DNA from: Acidobacteriaceae bacterium
GTDB lineage: Bacteria > Acidobacteriota > Terriglobia > Terriglobales > Acidobacteriaceae
Length of the DNA: 31,613 nucleotides
Assembly (NCBI GenBank): GCA_031296355.1
Contig: JARLFX010000419.1
Location: forward strand, 1 to 31,613
Direction of reading: 5' to 3'
Shown here piece after piece: positions 1 through 7,677 of the stretch. The translations under genes and the position numbers were made by a program. Below the pieces are notes generated by a model. It made no database searches, was not told the DNA's origin, and saw nothing but the letters and a program-made list of their open reading frames with translations. Position 1 is the first letter of the stretch, and each line of letters opens with the position of its first letter.

Positions 1-119
1 GCATGGCGACCGCCACATTTCGGACAGAGGTATCCGCCGGGCCAGCGAAGCGTCGCCAGATGTTCGATGCACACGTCTTCCGTGCTGAATTTGGCAACAA
101 AATCGAGAAGTCCGGCCAT
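1..119 (-). CDS. IS1595-family transposase, N-terminal fragment (cut by window edge)
   Basis: Reading leftward from an ATG at 119, the frame stays open for 39 codons to the window edge. It encodes a segment with the pattern CIEHLATLRWPGGYLCPKCGG. This is the N-terminal zinc-ribbon signature of IS1595/ISXO2-type transposases: an acidic helix, then LRWP-GG, then the first CPKCG pair. The catalytic DDE domain and the second cysteine pair would lie outside the window. A GATGGGGTGAAG stretch just upstream of the ATG could serve as ribosome binding site. The terminal inverted repeat of the element should lie between 120 and 273, but I cannot fix it without the other end. The assignment rests on a short stretch, though the motif is characteristic. 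Confidence 0.72.
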   Translation of the reverse strand, partial: MAGLLDFVAKFSTEDVCIEHLATLRWPGGYLCPKCGGRH

Positions 120-273
120 CGCTTCACCCCATCAGCAACACACAGATTCTACTCCAAGGCGAGCCTAGCACCTAGAACATTTCACGAACCTGCGCTACCC
201 AGATAGGGAGATGGGATCGACGGTCACACGCATTGATTGACTATTGCTTGATTTATAATATCAGAGGTTACTT

Positions 274-807
274 CTAACGACCATTGATATTAATCCGTGC
301 CCGTTCGTTCCATTTCTGGCGCAAGCGATTGGTTTTTATCTTGCGTGATAGATCTTCCAGTCGGGAAAGGACTTGGCGTCGTTCTTGCAAGTTGGCTTCA
401 ATAATTTTGTGAAAATCACCAACTGTTGGCATTCGGCGCCACGTGTAAGTTTCCCAGATTCGAAGAAAGGCTGTCTTGAATAGATCCCGTGGCCATGACG
501 CCATGATGTCGATATCGAATGCCAGCGCGTTTTCCTCGGGTAGGTCCAGGTTAAGTCGGTTGGCAAGCAGGTTGAGACAACCGAGTATCTCAGCAGGATT
601 GCCCGGTTGCAGGGCCTCTTTGGCTTCTACAATGGCTGATGAAAGGTCATTGATGACAATGTCAGGAAGATCTGGGAGCATCCACGTTGGTTCATCACTC
701 CACGATCGAGCAAAGGCGATTGTCTGTTTCCGGGAAACGATTTTGGCGTTTGACGGTATTTGTATTGATCTCGAAACAGTGATTGGTTCTTGGCGTTTAT
801 TTGGCAT
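274..807 (-). CDS. Hypothetical protein, translationally coupled to the HTH_36 gene
   Basis: A 177-residue protein whose ATG at 807 overlaps the TAA of the upstream gene by 11 bp, so translational coupling is likely. A longer reading to 1086 is open but lies inside the upstream gene, so I prefer 807. The protein is mixed helical, with a basic C-terminus rich in Arg/Lys (pattern RRQVLSRLEDLSRKIKTNRLRQKW), probably a helix able to contact DNA or a partner. I do not recognise the family. Its place directly behind a helix-turn-helix protein and near repA suggests a plasmid replication or maintenance role, for example a helicase-loader-like partner, but this is context only. It ends at a TAG 155 bp from the transposase start. 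Confidence 0.6.
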   Translation of the reverse strand: MPNKRQEPITVSRSIQIPSNAKIVSRKQTIAFARSWSDEPTWMLPDLPDIVINDLSSAIVEAKEALQPGNPAEILGCLNLLANRLNLDLPEENALAFDIDIMASWPRDLFKTAFLRIWETYTWRRMPTVGDFHKIIEANLQERRQVLSRLEDLSRKIKTNRLRQKWNERARININGR

Positions 808-1663
808 TGGCTTCATCCGGCGCAGGAGTGTCATAGCGGTGATAAAATCGTTCAAGAACAGCTGAAGATGTCTGTCGGTTACGTTCAGCGGTCGATTTTG
901 ACGGAAAGATAACCTTTGCCGGGTTTGATGATGATGTTCTCGATTGGTTGGATTTGGATGTGTGGCACAGGATCGGTTGCCGCGGATTTTCTTCCGAGAG
1001 CCATAACCTCCAGGCGGAAGAATGATCGACATAGCGATAATCTTTGGCGTGGCAGGCGTTGATGAATTTCTCGGTAAAATATTCAAGGGCTACCCTGGGG
1101 TAGCGAGCCTGCGCCCATGTCAGGTCGTCAGAAGTTGGCTGCCAGGTTCGAGCGACGAGTGTTTTCGCAGATGGGGGTGGGGTTAGTGTTTGGGTTGTTG
1201 ACTTGAGGTGGAGTTGGGCCGGGGACGAAGACGGTGTGACGGAATCGGTCACCTTTGATGAGGTTCGGGGGAGGGAGTTGATATGTTGAATCTGGTCTTG
1301 TTTTGTGTTCTCGGGGTGACACTCCCCCTTTGATTCGGGAACAGGGGCGTCCTGATCGTGACAGGAGGGGGTGGGGTCCTGATTGCGGAGCAGCCGATAG
1401 CGGCAGGCGAGTTGGGCGCCATTGGCGCTAAACTGGTGAAACCGCTCGATCAGGCCATAGTCAACCAGCCGGTTCAAGATCTTGATGATCCAGGGCCGTG
1501 AACGTTTGAGATGTCGGGCGAGTGTGGCCTGTTTTGGAAAACACCAACCATCACGATCAGCATAGATACTGAGGCAGGCTAAGACGCCGATCTCGTCGAG
1601 ACCGAGATCGTCACGTGTAACCCATGCCGCAGGTAACAGCCCGAAGCGACCCTGGATGACCAT
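797..1663 (-). CDS. HTH_36-type helix-turn-helix protein (plasmid replication-associated)
   Basis: A protein of 288 residues. Residues 1-90 form a winged-helix domain of the HTH_36 type seen in plasmid and phage replication proteins: GLLPAAWV, then LGLDEIGVLACLSIYADRDG, then a recognition segment around TLARHLKRSRPWIIKILNRL and a wing leading to CRYRLL. The middle (about 95-190) is Pro/Ser/Thr-rich and probably disordered. A second short conserved block follows (WAQARYPRVALEYFTEKFINACHAKDYRY). I chose the ATG at 1663 because AAAAGGG precedes it by six bases; a longer reading to 1714 adds 17 residues without such a site. It overlaps the next gene by 11 bp and follows repA on the same strand. 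A role in replication initiation or its control is inferred. Confidence 0.72.
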   Translation of the reverse strand: MVIQGRFGLLPAAWVTRDDLGLDEIGVLACLSIYADRDGWCFPKQATLARHLKRSRPWIIKILNRLVDYGLIERFHQFSANGAQLACRYRLLRNQDPTPSCHDQDAPVPESKGECHPENTKQDQIQHINSLPRTSSKVTDSVTPSSSPAQLHLKSTTQTLTPPPSAKTLVARTWQPTSDDLTWAQARYPRVALEYFTEKFINACHAKDYRYVDHSSAWRLWLSEENPRQPILCHTSKSNQSRTSSSNPAKVIFPSKSTAERNRQTSSAVLERFYHRYDTPAPDEANAK

Positions 1664-1810
1664 TGTCGACCCTTTTCTTGTTGGGTCGCGCCGGGCAAAG
1701 CTCCGCCTTTTCAAGGCAAATGGCAGTTTGCACTTGATTAAAGGACGAAATTCCGTCTACCGTGAAATTGTCGAAGTCACGTAAGACGGCTTGTCCGTCG
1801 CGACGGGGGA

Positions 1811-1832
1811 GGTCCGCCTGGCAGGGCGGACC
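1811..1832. terminator. Perfect 8-bp hairpin between repA and the HTH_36 gene
   Basis: GGTCCGCC and GGCGGACC form a perfect 8-bp stem with a six-base loop. On the plus strand it is followed by only TTTC, and on the minus strand (the direction of the flanking genes) no T-run follows. It may be a weak terminator, a leader hairpin for the gene starting at 1663, or part of a small regulatory RNA near the replication genes. Within 1664-1957 I see no convincing promoter and no other gene. Confidence 0.4.
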
Positions 1833-1957
1833 TTTCACGTTTCAGCGGTTCGATATTCAGGAACAATCAGCTTTCGGTATTGTGGCTCACGATTCTTGCT
1901 CTGTAACAGGGGTAAAGGAAGGGAATCCGGCAGAGTGATAGCCGGGGTTTAAACGGT

Positions 1958-3124
1958 TTAATCCTCTTTGACAGCTGCGGGTGTCACCAAAGGCTGACGG
2001 AGATCCAGCGAACTCTGAGTTGATAACGTTCCCGCCGGTTTGATCGGCGACGTTGCCCCGCCGGGAATGGCAATGAAGATATTGCGCGGTACCGGGGGGT
2101 CCGAGCGGCGCATGATGTAGCCTTTGCCGTCCTTGGAGAGCTCGATATTGGCTTCGGGATAGGCGGCGAGCGCCTTTTTCAAGCTTTCCAGATGATCGCG
2201 GCGAAATTGGCTGGGTGAAGCACAGTTACCAAACTGGCGGCGTAGCTCATCCCAAGTCACCAGGCGGGTTTCAGCACGGGGAATCCGAGGCAATTTGAAG
2301 GCCAGGAAGAAAAAGAAATCGAGCGCCATGGCATTGTCGCTGATTTCCCGGATCCGCGAGGTCGCCATAGGGATCGACTGGCGAGAAAAACGGTCGTAAG
2401 CGTTGTCGGTCAGCAATACGCCTTGAGGCCAGTTAATCTGCGAGGCTTTGCCATCGCGATAGAGGGTGATATCGCTGTCGCGGAAGACCGAGCCTTTGAC
2501 CAACGCTTCACTGTCGAACCATAGATCACCCGCGCTGGCAGCGACCATGGTGAACTGGGCGAAGACCAGGCGCACCAACTGTTCCTTGGTCGGGCCGATT
2601 GAGCCGCGGGGGCCGCCCCGGGCCTCGATGCCAACGGCCCGCAGCCAATCGGTGATACGGCCGAATTCGACCCATTTGTCACCGGCAGCACGGCGTGGGT
2701 CCTTGATTTCAGTGCTGAGCCACATCGTTAACAAGCGGGCTTTGGCGCCATAGGGCACCCCGATAATCAGCTTGCTGCCGTCGGGAAGACCGATGCTGCG
2801 AGGATGGACGGTCAAGGCGAATTGACCGTCGTGTCGCGCCCATTCCTGGGAATCCTGGGCGACCCGTCGTAAGGGGAGACCGACGCTGCAGAAGCCATGA
2901 TGCAGGAAACTGACATCATCGGAATCATCATCCAGGACTCGACCGGCAATATCAACGCGTCCCCGCTCCTTGGGGCCGAGCAGGCGCTTCATCTCGTCGC
3001 TGCCGACCAGCGACAATTGCTGAGCTAGGTTAGGGTTGGCAGCGTTCATTAATCGTCGGTCCCGAACAGAACAGATTTTGCCGTAAAGGCTCCCTGAAGG
3101 GTACCTACTGTAAGCATGAATCAT
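1958..3124 (-). CDS. repA: Plasmid replication initiator, RepA_C family
   Basis: The core matches the RepA_C family (plasmid-encoded RepA). It has a FCSVGLPLRR block, a W-RHDGQFALTVHP segment, the IGVPYGAKARLLTMWLSTE block, and a GRITDWLRAVGIEARGG stretch typical of the DNA-binding winged-helix region. The C-terminal third carries a second conserved block (FFFFLAFKLPRIPRAETRLVTWDELRRQFG). The product should bind the iterons that begin 13 bp upstream of the longest start and so initiate plasmid replication. The reading opens at 3124 (388 residues). An ATG at 3049 would give 363 residues starting MNAANPNLAQQ; neither has a clear Shine-Dalgarno site, and the shorter form fits the family length better. 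Iterons this close to the gene suggest autoregulation. No parA/parB is seen nearby. Confidence 0.88.
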   Translation of the reverse strand: MIHAYSRYPSGSLYGKICSVRDRRLMNAANPNLAQQLSLVGSDEMKRLLGPKERGRVDIAGRVLDDDSDDVSFLHHGFCSVGLPLRRVAQDSQEWARHDGQFALTVHPRSIGLPDGSKLIIGVPYGAKARLLTMWLSTEIKDPRRAAGDKWVEFGRITDWLRAVGIEARGGPRGSIGPTKEQLVRLVFAQFTMVAASAGDLWFDSEALVKGSVFRDSDITLYRDGKASQINWPQGVLLTDNAYDRFSRQSIPMATSRIREISDNAMALDFFFFLAFKLPRIPRAETRLVTWDELRRQFGNCASPSQFRRDHLESLKKALAAYPEANIELSKDGKGYIMRRSDPPVPRNIFIAIPGGATSPIKPAGTLSTQSSLDLRQPLVTPAAVKED

Positions 3125-3136
3125 GGGCTGACGCGA

Positions 3137-3688
3137 CTTGAGAATTTCAGCGGTAGCGGGTTATTCTGGTGAGAGAGTCACCGATATCGAGAAAATCAGC
3201 GTTCGCGACCGTGGCTGCCTTGAGAAGATCAGCGTTGGTTGGCGTTCAAGGGAGCGGTTTTGCCGCGCTGCTTGAGTAAATCAGCGCTTATGCTTGCCCG
3301 ATCCGAAAAAGGCATGTGACCAAAGACGACGCGCCTATACCATAGGTGGTGTTTTAATGCGACGGCGCAGTAAAATTAATTCATAGGTTGTCGTTCTCGG
3401 AAAATCAGCGTGGCGGCTCGATGGGGGGATCCGATCGGGCTTGAGGAAAGCAGCGCGCTTGACGTCCGAGGCGCTGATTTCCTCATCGGATGCACGATCG
3501 GAATCGGCGTTTTAGCGGGTATGGCGCTGATTTCCTCAAGATTGACTCGGCGTTGCCCGCTGATTTCCTCAAGAGAGAGCGCTGGTGCACGATTTGAGGG
3601 GAAAGCGCGCGCTGAATCAGCGCAAGAGGCCAATGTTTTTGCGGGCCGCTACGGCTTGCTTCCGGCTCTAAGCGCTGATTTCCTCAAG
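3137..3688. repeat. Iteron array: probable plasmid replication origin (oriV)
   Basis: The consensus CTTGAGGAAATCAGCGC recurs about ten times. Forward copies, some degenerate, lie at 3137-3152, 3187-3201, 3219-3235, 3271-3287, 3395-3410 and 3440-3456. Reverse-complement copies lie at 3471-3487, 3524-3540, 3558-3573 and 3672-3688. All left-arm copies point one way and all right-arm copies the other, switching at about 3463. A degenerate extra copy may lie at 3594-3610. Several spacings are near 33 or 52 bp, close to whole helical turns. A somewhat A+T-richer patch at about 3350-3400 interrupts the left arm and could be the unwinding element. The array begins just upstream of repA, as in iteron-controlled plasmids. 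No other gene is visible in 3125-3690. Confidence 0.85.
3609..3623. repeat. Palindrome made of two opposed half-iterons
   Basis: GCGCTGA, A, TCAGCGC form a perfect palindrome with 7-bp arms. Each arm equals the conserved half (TCAGCGC) of the iteron, arranged head to head. Such opposed half-sites often bind an initiator dimer, the form that represses rep transcription or couples origins, whereas the direct iterons bind monomers. That role is inferred from other iteron plasmids. Confidence 0.55.
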
Positions 3689-3947
3689 CCGCAGCATTTT
3701 CATTGCCCAAGGCGTCTGGAGAGGGGAAGAGCACGACGATCACGCCGCCGTTCACGCTATCGCGAAGATGATGCGTCGGGATTCGCGTCCAGGAGAAAGC
3801 GTACTGGATCGAATGCTCACGACGGCATCAGCGGAGCTGTTCGGCTTCGCCCAGGGTCGGCCACGCCTTCACCAACGCCGATCGCATCATGGCATCGATG
3901 GTTGCTTGACCAGGAGCGCCCTAGCCGTCTTTTCCAAGCGCGTATAG
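3684..3947 (+). pseudogene. Possible gene remnant between the origin and the GT41 gene
   Basis: One plus-strand frame stays open for about 85 codons without a usable start. It includes an acidic and helical stretch (EEHDDHAAVHAIAKMMRRDS, then VLDRMLTTASAELFGFAQGR) and stops at TAG 3945-3947, just inside the 3' end of the opposing GT41 gene. Codon choice looks gene-like, but the left part runs through an iteron and no family is recognised. It could be the tail of a gene destroyed by rearrangement, or chance. A different plus-strand frame with a start (3410-4036) looks like a composition artefact. Confidence 0.2.
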
Positions 3948-6098
3948 TGGTGATTCTTTTATCGAAATCGGCTTTGCCGGTTGTCCGGCGCACCAATTCT
4001 CCCATATGCGGCTGTAAGCCTGTTCAATATTGGTAGTGAGTCGACGGACATCGAACAGGGGCGCGGTCGCTCGGTTTTCTTGTAACTTTTGCCGGATCCC
4101 GGCCAGTAAGGCCGGTCGAGTCGCGAGAGCCAGGGCCTGGGCCTCGTAGTCCGCCAGCGTCATTGTCGCCAGTTCCGGAAGACCGATCGCCTTGAGCAGG
4201 CTGCTGGCGACGCGCCCGGCAAAAGTGTCGCCGGTGCAAGTCAGGACGGGAACTCCTGCCCAAAGGGCGTCACTCGCGGTGGTGTGGGCGTTGACAGGCA
4301 GGGTGTCCAGAAACAGGTCCGCGTGACAATGACGCGCCAGATGGTCTGGCAAGGCGACGCGGGGGGCGAATCTCAAACGATCAGGCGTGACGCCATGGCG
4401 GACGGCTTCGCGACGCAAATTGGCGTGGGCCGTGGAATTGGTTTCCAGCAGCCACAAAACGGAACCGGGCACGGCTTTAAGAAGACGGAGCCATATCGCG
4501 AAGAAGACAGGGGTGATCTTATAACTGCTGTTGAAGGAGCAAAATACGAAACCATGCTCCGGTAGATTACATTCTTGACGGGAAGGTTGCCGGTCTGCGA
4601 TCATACGCCGGATATCATTGGGCTGATAGCAATGTGGCAAATGAACAAGACACTCGCTATAATATTTCTGCTCTTCTGATGGTGCAATAACCTGATCAAC
4701 AATAATGTAATCGATAAAATCCTGACCCATTGTTCCAGGATAACCCAGGTAACTCACTTGTATCGGAGCGGGTCGATATGCGAGAATTCGTGTTCTGGCT
4801 TGAAAGGTGTAACCTTTCATGTCGACTAGAATATCGATCCCATCATCATGAATGCGGCGCGCGGCCGCTGCAGGCGACAGCAATCCGACTTCGACAAAAT
4901 GGTCGAAGGCCGCAATCAGTCGGGACCGCATCGCGCTTTTGTCGTCAGGGCTATAGGAATATCCGAAAATCTCAAATCGGGAACGATCATGGCATTCGAA
5001 CAAGCCCACGGCCAGGAATGCCGTCGCATGATTACAGAAATCACTTGACAGATAGCCAATGCGGATTTTGCGATGCGTGACCTTTGGATAATGGTGAAAC
5101 TTTGCTTTGTCACGGACCTCAAAAGTTTTACCCCAGTGGCGGGCACAGGCTAACTGGTCGGCAAGAGTCGAGGGCATTGCCAAAAGGCTGAAGGGATTGA
5201 TCCGCCCGGTTGAGGATCGGGCCAACGTGATGGCCTTGCGATAAAGGCGGGCGAGACCGCGCCAGTCGCAGATATGCTGGGATTGATGAATCAGATTTGA
5301 GACAGCTTCAGGAAAATCATTCCGTCGGTGGAGAGCGGCCCGAAATGCGGCGACGGCGTCGACACGTAACTCCCGCGTCTGAAGGATCTCGCCGAGATGG
5401 CAATGACTTTCAGCAATCTGCGGGTTTAGGGCGATCGCCTTGCGGCATGCCAACTCGGCTTCAACGAGCAAATCGGATTGACCCAGAAACAGACCAAATC
5501 GGTTAAAAACGACGCTTGAATTAATACATATTCGCGCATCTTCGGGGCTGAGCGCGCGTGCGTGATGCGCTGCCATCGTCGCCTCTCGAAGATCTTCTGT
5601 CCGCATCAGGGCGACACTCAAATCACTGTAAGGATCGGCCATTGCAGGATGCAACGTAATGGCGTCGCGAAAGGCGGACGCGGCCTCGGCGACGCGATCC
5701 TGTTTTTCCAGCAGAGTGCCGATGGCATAGAAGGCGGAAGCATTGCCGGGAACGAGATATGTCACGCGTCGGAAGGCCGAAAGCGCGAGGCCAAGGTGAC
5801 CTAGACCAGAAAGAGCAACACCCAGGTTGTAAACTGCTTCTGATAATGTTGGATTCAAGGAAATCGCGACCTGGCAGGCCTTGATGGCCGCGGTTCGATT
5901 TCCCCGCTGCACGAAAATCGAAGCAAGGTTATTAAGGGCGCTGGCAGGATTGGCGGAATGCGCAACGGCTATGCGCATGGCAGCTTCGGCTTGGGCCAAT
6001 TGGCCTGCTTGGAAAAGTTGCATGGCCCGCGTTTCCCAGATCGGTCCCTCCTGATGGATGTCGGTGCCCACACGCTGGACGGAAAAAGTGGAGGACAA
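3921..6098 (-). CDS. TPR-containing glycosyltransferase, GT41 (SPINDLY/OGT-like)
   Basis: A 725-residue protein. Residues 25-265 are tandem tetratricopeptide repeats with the usual spacing (e.g. A-NNLA, AVYNLGVAL, AFYAIGTLLEKQ, ESHCHLGEIL). Residues 343-705 are a Glyco_transf_41 domain. Key blocks match eukaryotic O-GlcNAc transferase: RIGYLSSDFCNHA with H357 at the place of the catalytic-site His, APIQVSYLGYPGT, SFNSSYKITP with K527 at the place of the UDP-contacting Lys, SVLWLLE, and HTTASDALWAG. It probably transfers a sugar from a nucleotide donor to protein, or to a glycan, in the cytoplasm. The start is a TTG at 6098 chosen for a GAGG exactly seven A residues upstream; the first in-frame ATG would cut into the TPR region. 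It stands alone, 444 bp from the GT4 gene. Substrate unknown. Confidence 0.9.
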   Translation of the reverse strand: MSSTFSVQRVGTDIHQEGPIWETRAMQLFQAGQLAQAEAAMRIAVAHSANPASALNNLASIFVQRGNRTAAIKACQVAISLNPTLSEAVYNLGVALSGLGHLGLALSAFRRVTYLVPGNASAFYAIGTLLEKQDRVAEAASAFRDAITLHPAMADPYSDLSVALMRTEDLREATMAAHHARALSPEDARICINSSVVFNRFGLFLGQSDLLVEAELACRKAIALNPQIAESHCHLGEILQTRELRVDAVAAFRAALHRRNDFPEAVSNLIHQSQHICDWRGLARLYRKAITLARSSTGRINPFSLLAMPSTLADQLACARHWGKTFEVRDKAKFHHYPKVTHRKIRIGYLSSDFCNHATAFLAVGLFECHDRSRFEIFGYSYSPDDKSAMRSRLIAAFDHFVEVGLLSPAAAARRIHDDGIDILVDMKGYTFQARTRILAYRPAPIQVSYLGYPGTMGQDFIDYIIVDQVIAPSEEQKYYSECLVHLPHCYQPNDIRRMIADRQPSRQECNLPEHGFVFCSFNSSYKITPVFFAIWLRLLKAVPGSVLWLLETNSTAHANLRREAVRHGVTPDRLRFAPRVALPDHLARHCHADLFLDTLPVNAHTTASDALWAGVPVLTCTGDTFAGRVASSLLKAIGLPELATMTLADYEAQALALATRPALLAGIRQKLQENRATAPLFDVRRLTTNIEQAYSRIWENWCAGQPAKPISIKESPLYALGKDG

Positions 6099-6542
6099 TT
6101 TTTTTCCTCACGTAATGTGATTGACGCACCGGTGTTGTTCCGTCAACACTTACCGTCTTCCTCAGGCGCCGTGACCACCGGTTCTGGTTTTCGTGACGTC
6201 AGGCAAGGCGCCCCGAATCATTCAGGCTTGGCAACGACCCAGGACGCTGGCGCCCTCCTAACTATGTTCAAGCCGTTGTCAAGGCTTTTAAGGCGCGCCA
6301 GCATAAGCGATGAGCGGATTTCTTACACTATCCGACCGTCATTGACCCTATCAGCGTCATCCTCATCGTCAATCACCAAGAGTGTCGGTTTGCTACCGTG
6401 TTGCCGGCATGTTGCGAAGATGTCGCATCGACGCGGAGCGTCTCTCCGATAAAGGTTCGCTCAATCATGGTGTTGAAGCGGCGGGAATTGGCTCTGTTTT
6501 GCGGTCATCCCCGAACACCGATTCGCATGAGGGCGTGAGGAA
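6099..6542. other. Intergenic stretch upstream of the GT41 gene
   Basis: No convincing gene lies here; open frames on the plus strand are short and run into the antisense of GT4. An inverted repeat with arms TTGACG (6121-6126) and CGTCAA (6141-6146) encloses the palindrome CACCGGTG and sits 22 bp upstream of the GT41 start, a possible operator or leader hairpin. On the minus strand a perfect TTGACA lies at 6282-6277, but no good -10 is found at 16-18 bp, so I do not call a promoter. Confidence 0.4.
6106..6109 (-). promoter_or_regulatory. Shine-Dalgarno site deciding a TTG start
   Basis: On the minus strand GAGG is followed by seven A residues and then TTG at 6098. The spacing is ideal, and no ATG or GTG near it has a comparable site, so it supports a TTG initiation codon for the GT41 gene. 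Confidence 0.55.
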
Positions 6543-7664
6543 TCACACGATCCTGGTCAGGGCGAGCACCGTTCTTTCGACGAGAGCATCTTCACGGTAC
6601 AAGGTTTCAATCCGCTCGACACCGCGCCTGATTCGTTCAGTTCGCTCCCGAGCGGGTAATCGAATCGTCCGAAGCATCGCCGCGGCCAATGCCGTCGCAT
6701 CGCCGGGCGCTACAACCTCGCCGATATTTTCCAGCAAGAGTCGGGCATCACCGACGTCTGTGGCGACACAAAGGATGCCACAGGCCAGCGCTTCGCCGAG
6801 AACGTTGGAGAACCCCTCGCCAAATCGCGAGGAGGAACAGAGCAGATCCAAGGAGGCGTAGGCAGCGGGCATTTGGGAGACGCTTCCTACCCATGAGACC
6901 CGATCGGACAGGCTCAGATCGGCGGCCAGGGCGGCCAATTGCTCCTGATAAGACACTGAGCCCACGCCGATGCAGACGAAGCGAGCTAACGGTTCCTGGT
7001 CGGTGACGAGCCTTGCGGCCCGCAGAAAGGTTGAATGATCTTTCATGGGATCGATCCGACCGACTTGGCCGATCAAGATCGCGTCGGTAGGAATTCCCCA
7101 GCGTTGGCGAAAGCTGCGATCCGGGAGTATGGCGGGAGAAAAGCGGCTGGTGTCGATGCCATTGGGCACGACAACCATGCGATCGCCAGGGAAGCCGCGA
7201 TGCTGTGCCGCCATGGCACCGGACTGGGAATTTGCGATGGTGATATGGGCAAACCGGGCGACGCGCCCTTCCACGAAGGTCGATAGCCGGTGCAGCCAGT
7301 CGTAATGACTGAGATCCATATTCGATGCCCGTATGCCTATGGCGATACGAGCCGGCGTAAATAATCGGCATGACACAGCCAGGATGTTCGCGACGCTCAT
7401 ATAACCGTGAATCACATCCGGCTTGAGGGCGCGAACGATTTTGGCCAGACGAAGAAAAAAGCCCACCAAATCCCAGCGATTTTGCTTCCTGAGAGACAAA
7501 ATAGGGACGCCAGCCTCTTTCAAGGGACCGGCCAATTCGGCGTCATTATAGAACGTAAGGATATAAACATCGTGCCCACGGCGATGTAAACCCGCCGCTA
7601 ACAGAGCCAATTGCCGCTCTGCGCCACCATAACTGAAGGATCGGCAGAGAAAGAGGATTCGCAT
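6543..7664 (-). CDS. Glycosyltransferase family 4
   Basis: A 373-residue GT-B enzyme. The N-terminal Rossmann half starts MRILFLCRSF and has the GGAERQ glycine loop at 13-18. The hinge is VVVPNGID at about 164-171. The C-terminal nucleotide-sugar half has GRIDPMKDH near 202-210 and an E-X7-E motif at E283/E291 (GEGFSNVLGEALACG). It should transfer a sugar from a nucleotide donor to a lipid-linked or glycan acceptor at the cytoplasmic membrane face. Length is normal for the family. The ATG at 7664 lies 13 bp after the flippase stop, so the two are surely cotranscribed. Donor and acceptor cannot be told from sequence. Confidence 0.92.
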   Translation of the reverse strand: MRILFLCRSFSYGGAERQLALLAAGLHRRGHDVYILTFYNDAELAGPLKEAGVPILSLRKQNRWDLVGFFLRLAKIVRALKPDVIHGYMSVANILAVSCRLFTPARIAIGIRASNMDLSHYDWLHRLSTFVEGRVARFAHITIANSQSGAMAAQHRGFPGDRMVVVPNGIDTSRFSPAILPDRSFRQRWGIPTDAILIGQVGRIDPMKDHSTFLRAARLVTDQEPLARFVCIGVGSVSYQEQLAALAADLSLSDRVSWVGSVSQMPAAYASLDLLCSSSRFGEGFSNVLGEALACGILCVATDVGDARLLLENIGEVVAPGDATALAAAMLRTIRLPARERTERIRRGVERIETLYREDALVERTVLALTRIV

Positions 7665-7677
7665 CTTTGCTTATACT

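Noticed and set aside
3137..3688. CRISPR-like array
   Set aside because: Copies are 17 bp, in both orientations and with irregular spacing; they are iterons next to repA.
3410..4036. 208-codon plus-strand open frame through the iterons
   Set aside because: Runs through the iteron array and into the GT41 gene on the other strand; Arg/Ser-rich with no domain.
6277..6282. Perfect TTGACA as a -35 for the GT41 gene
   Set aside because: No acceptable -10 at 16-18 bp on the minus strand, so it is not called a promoter.
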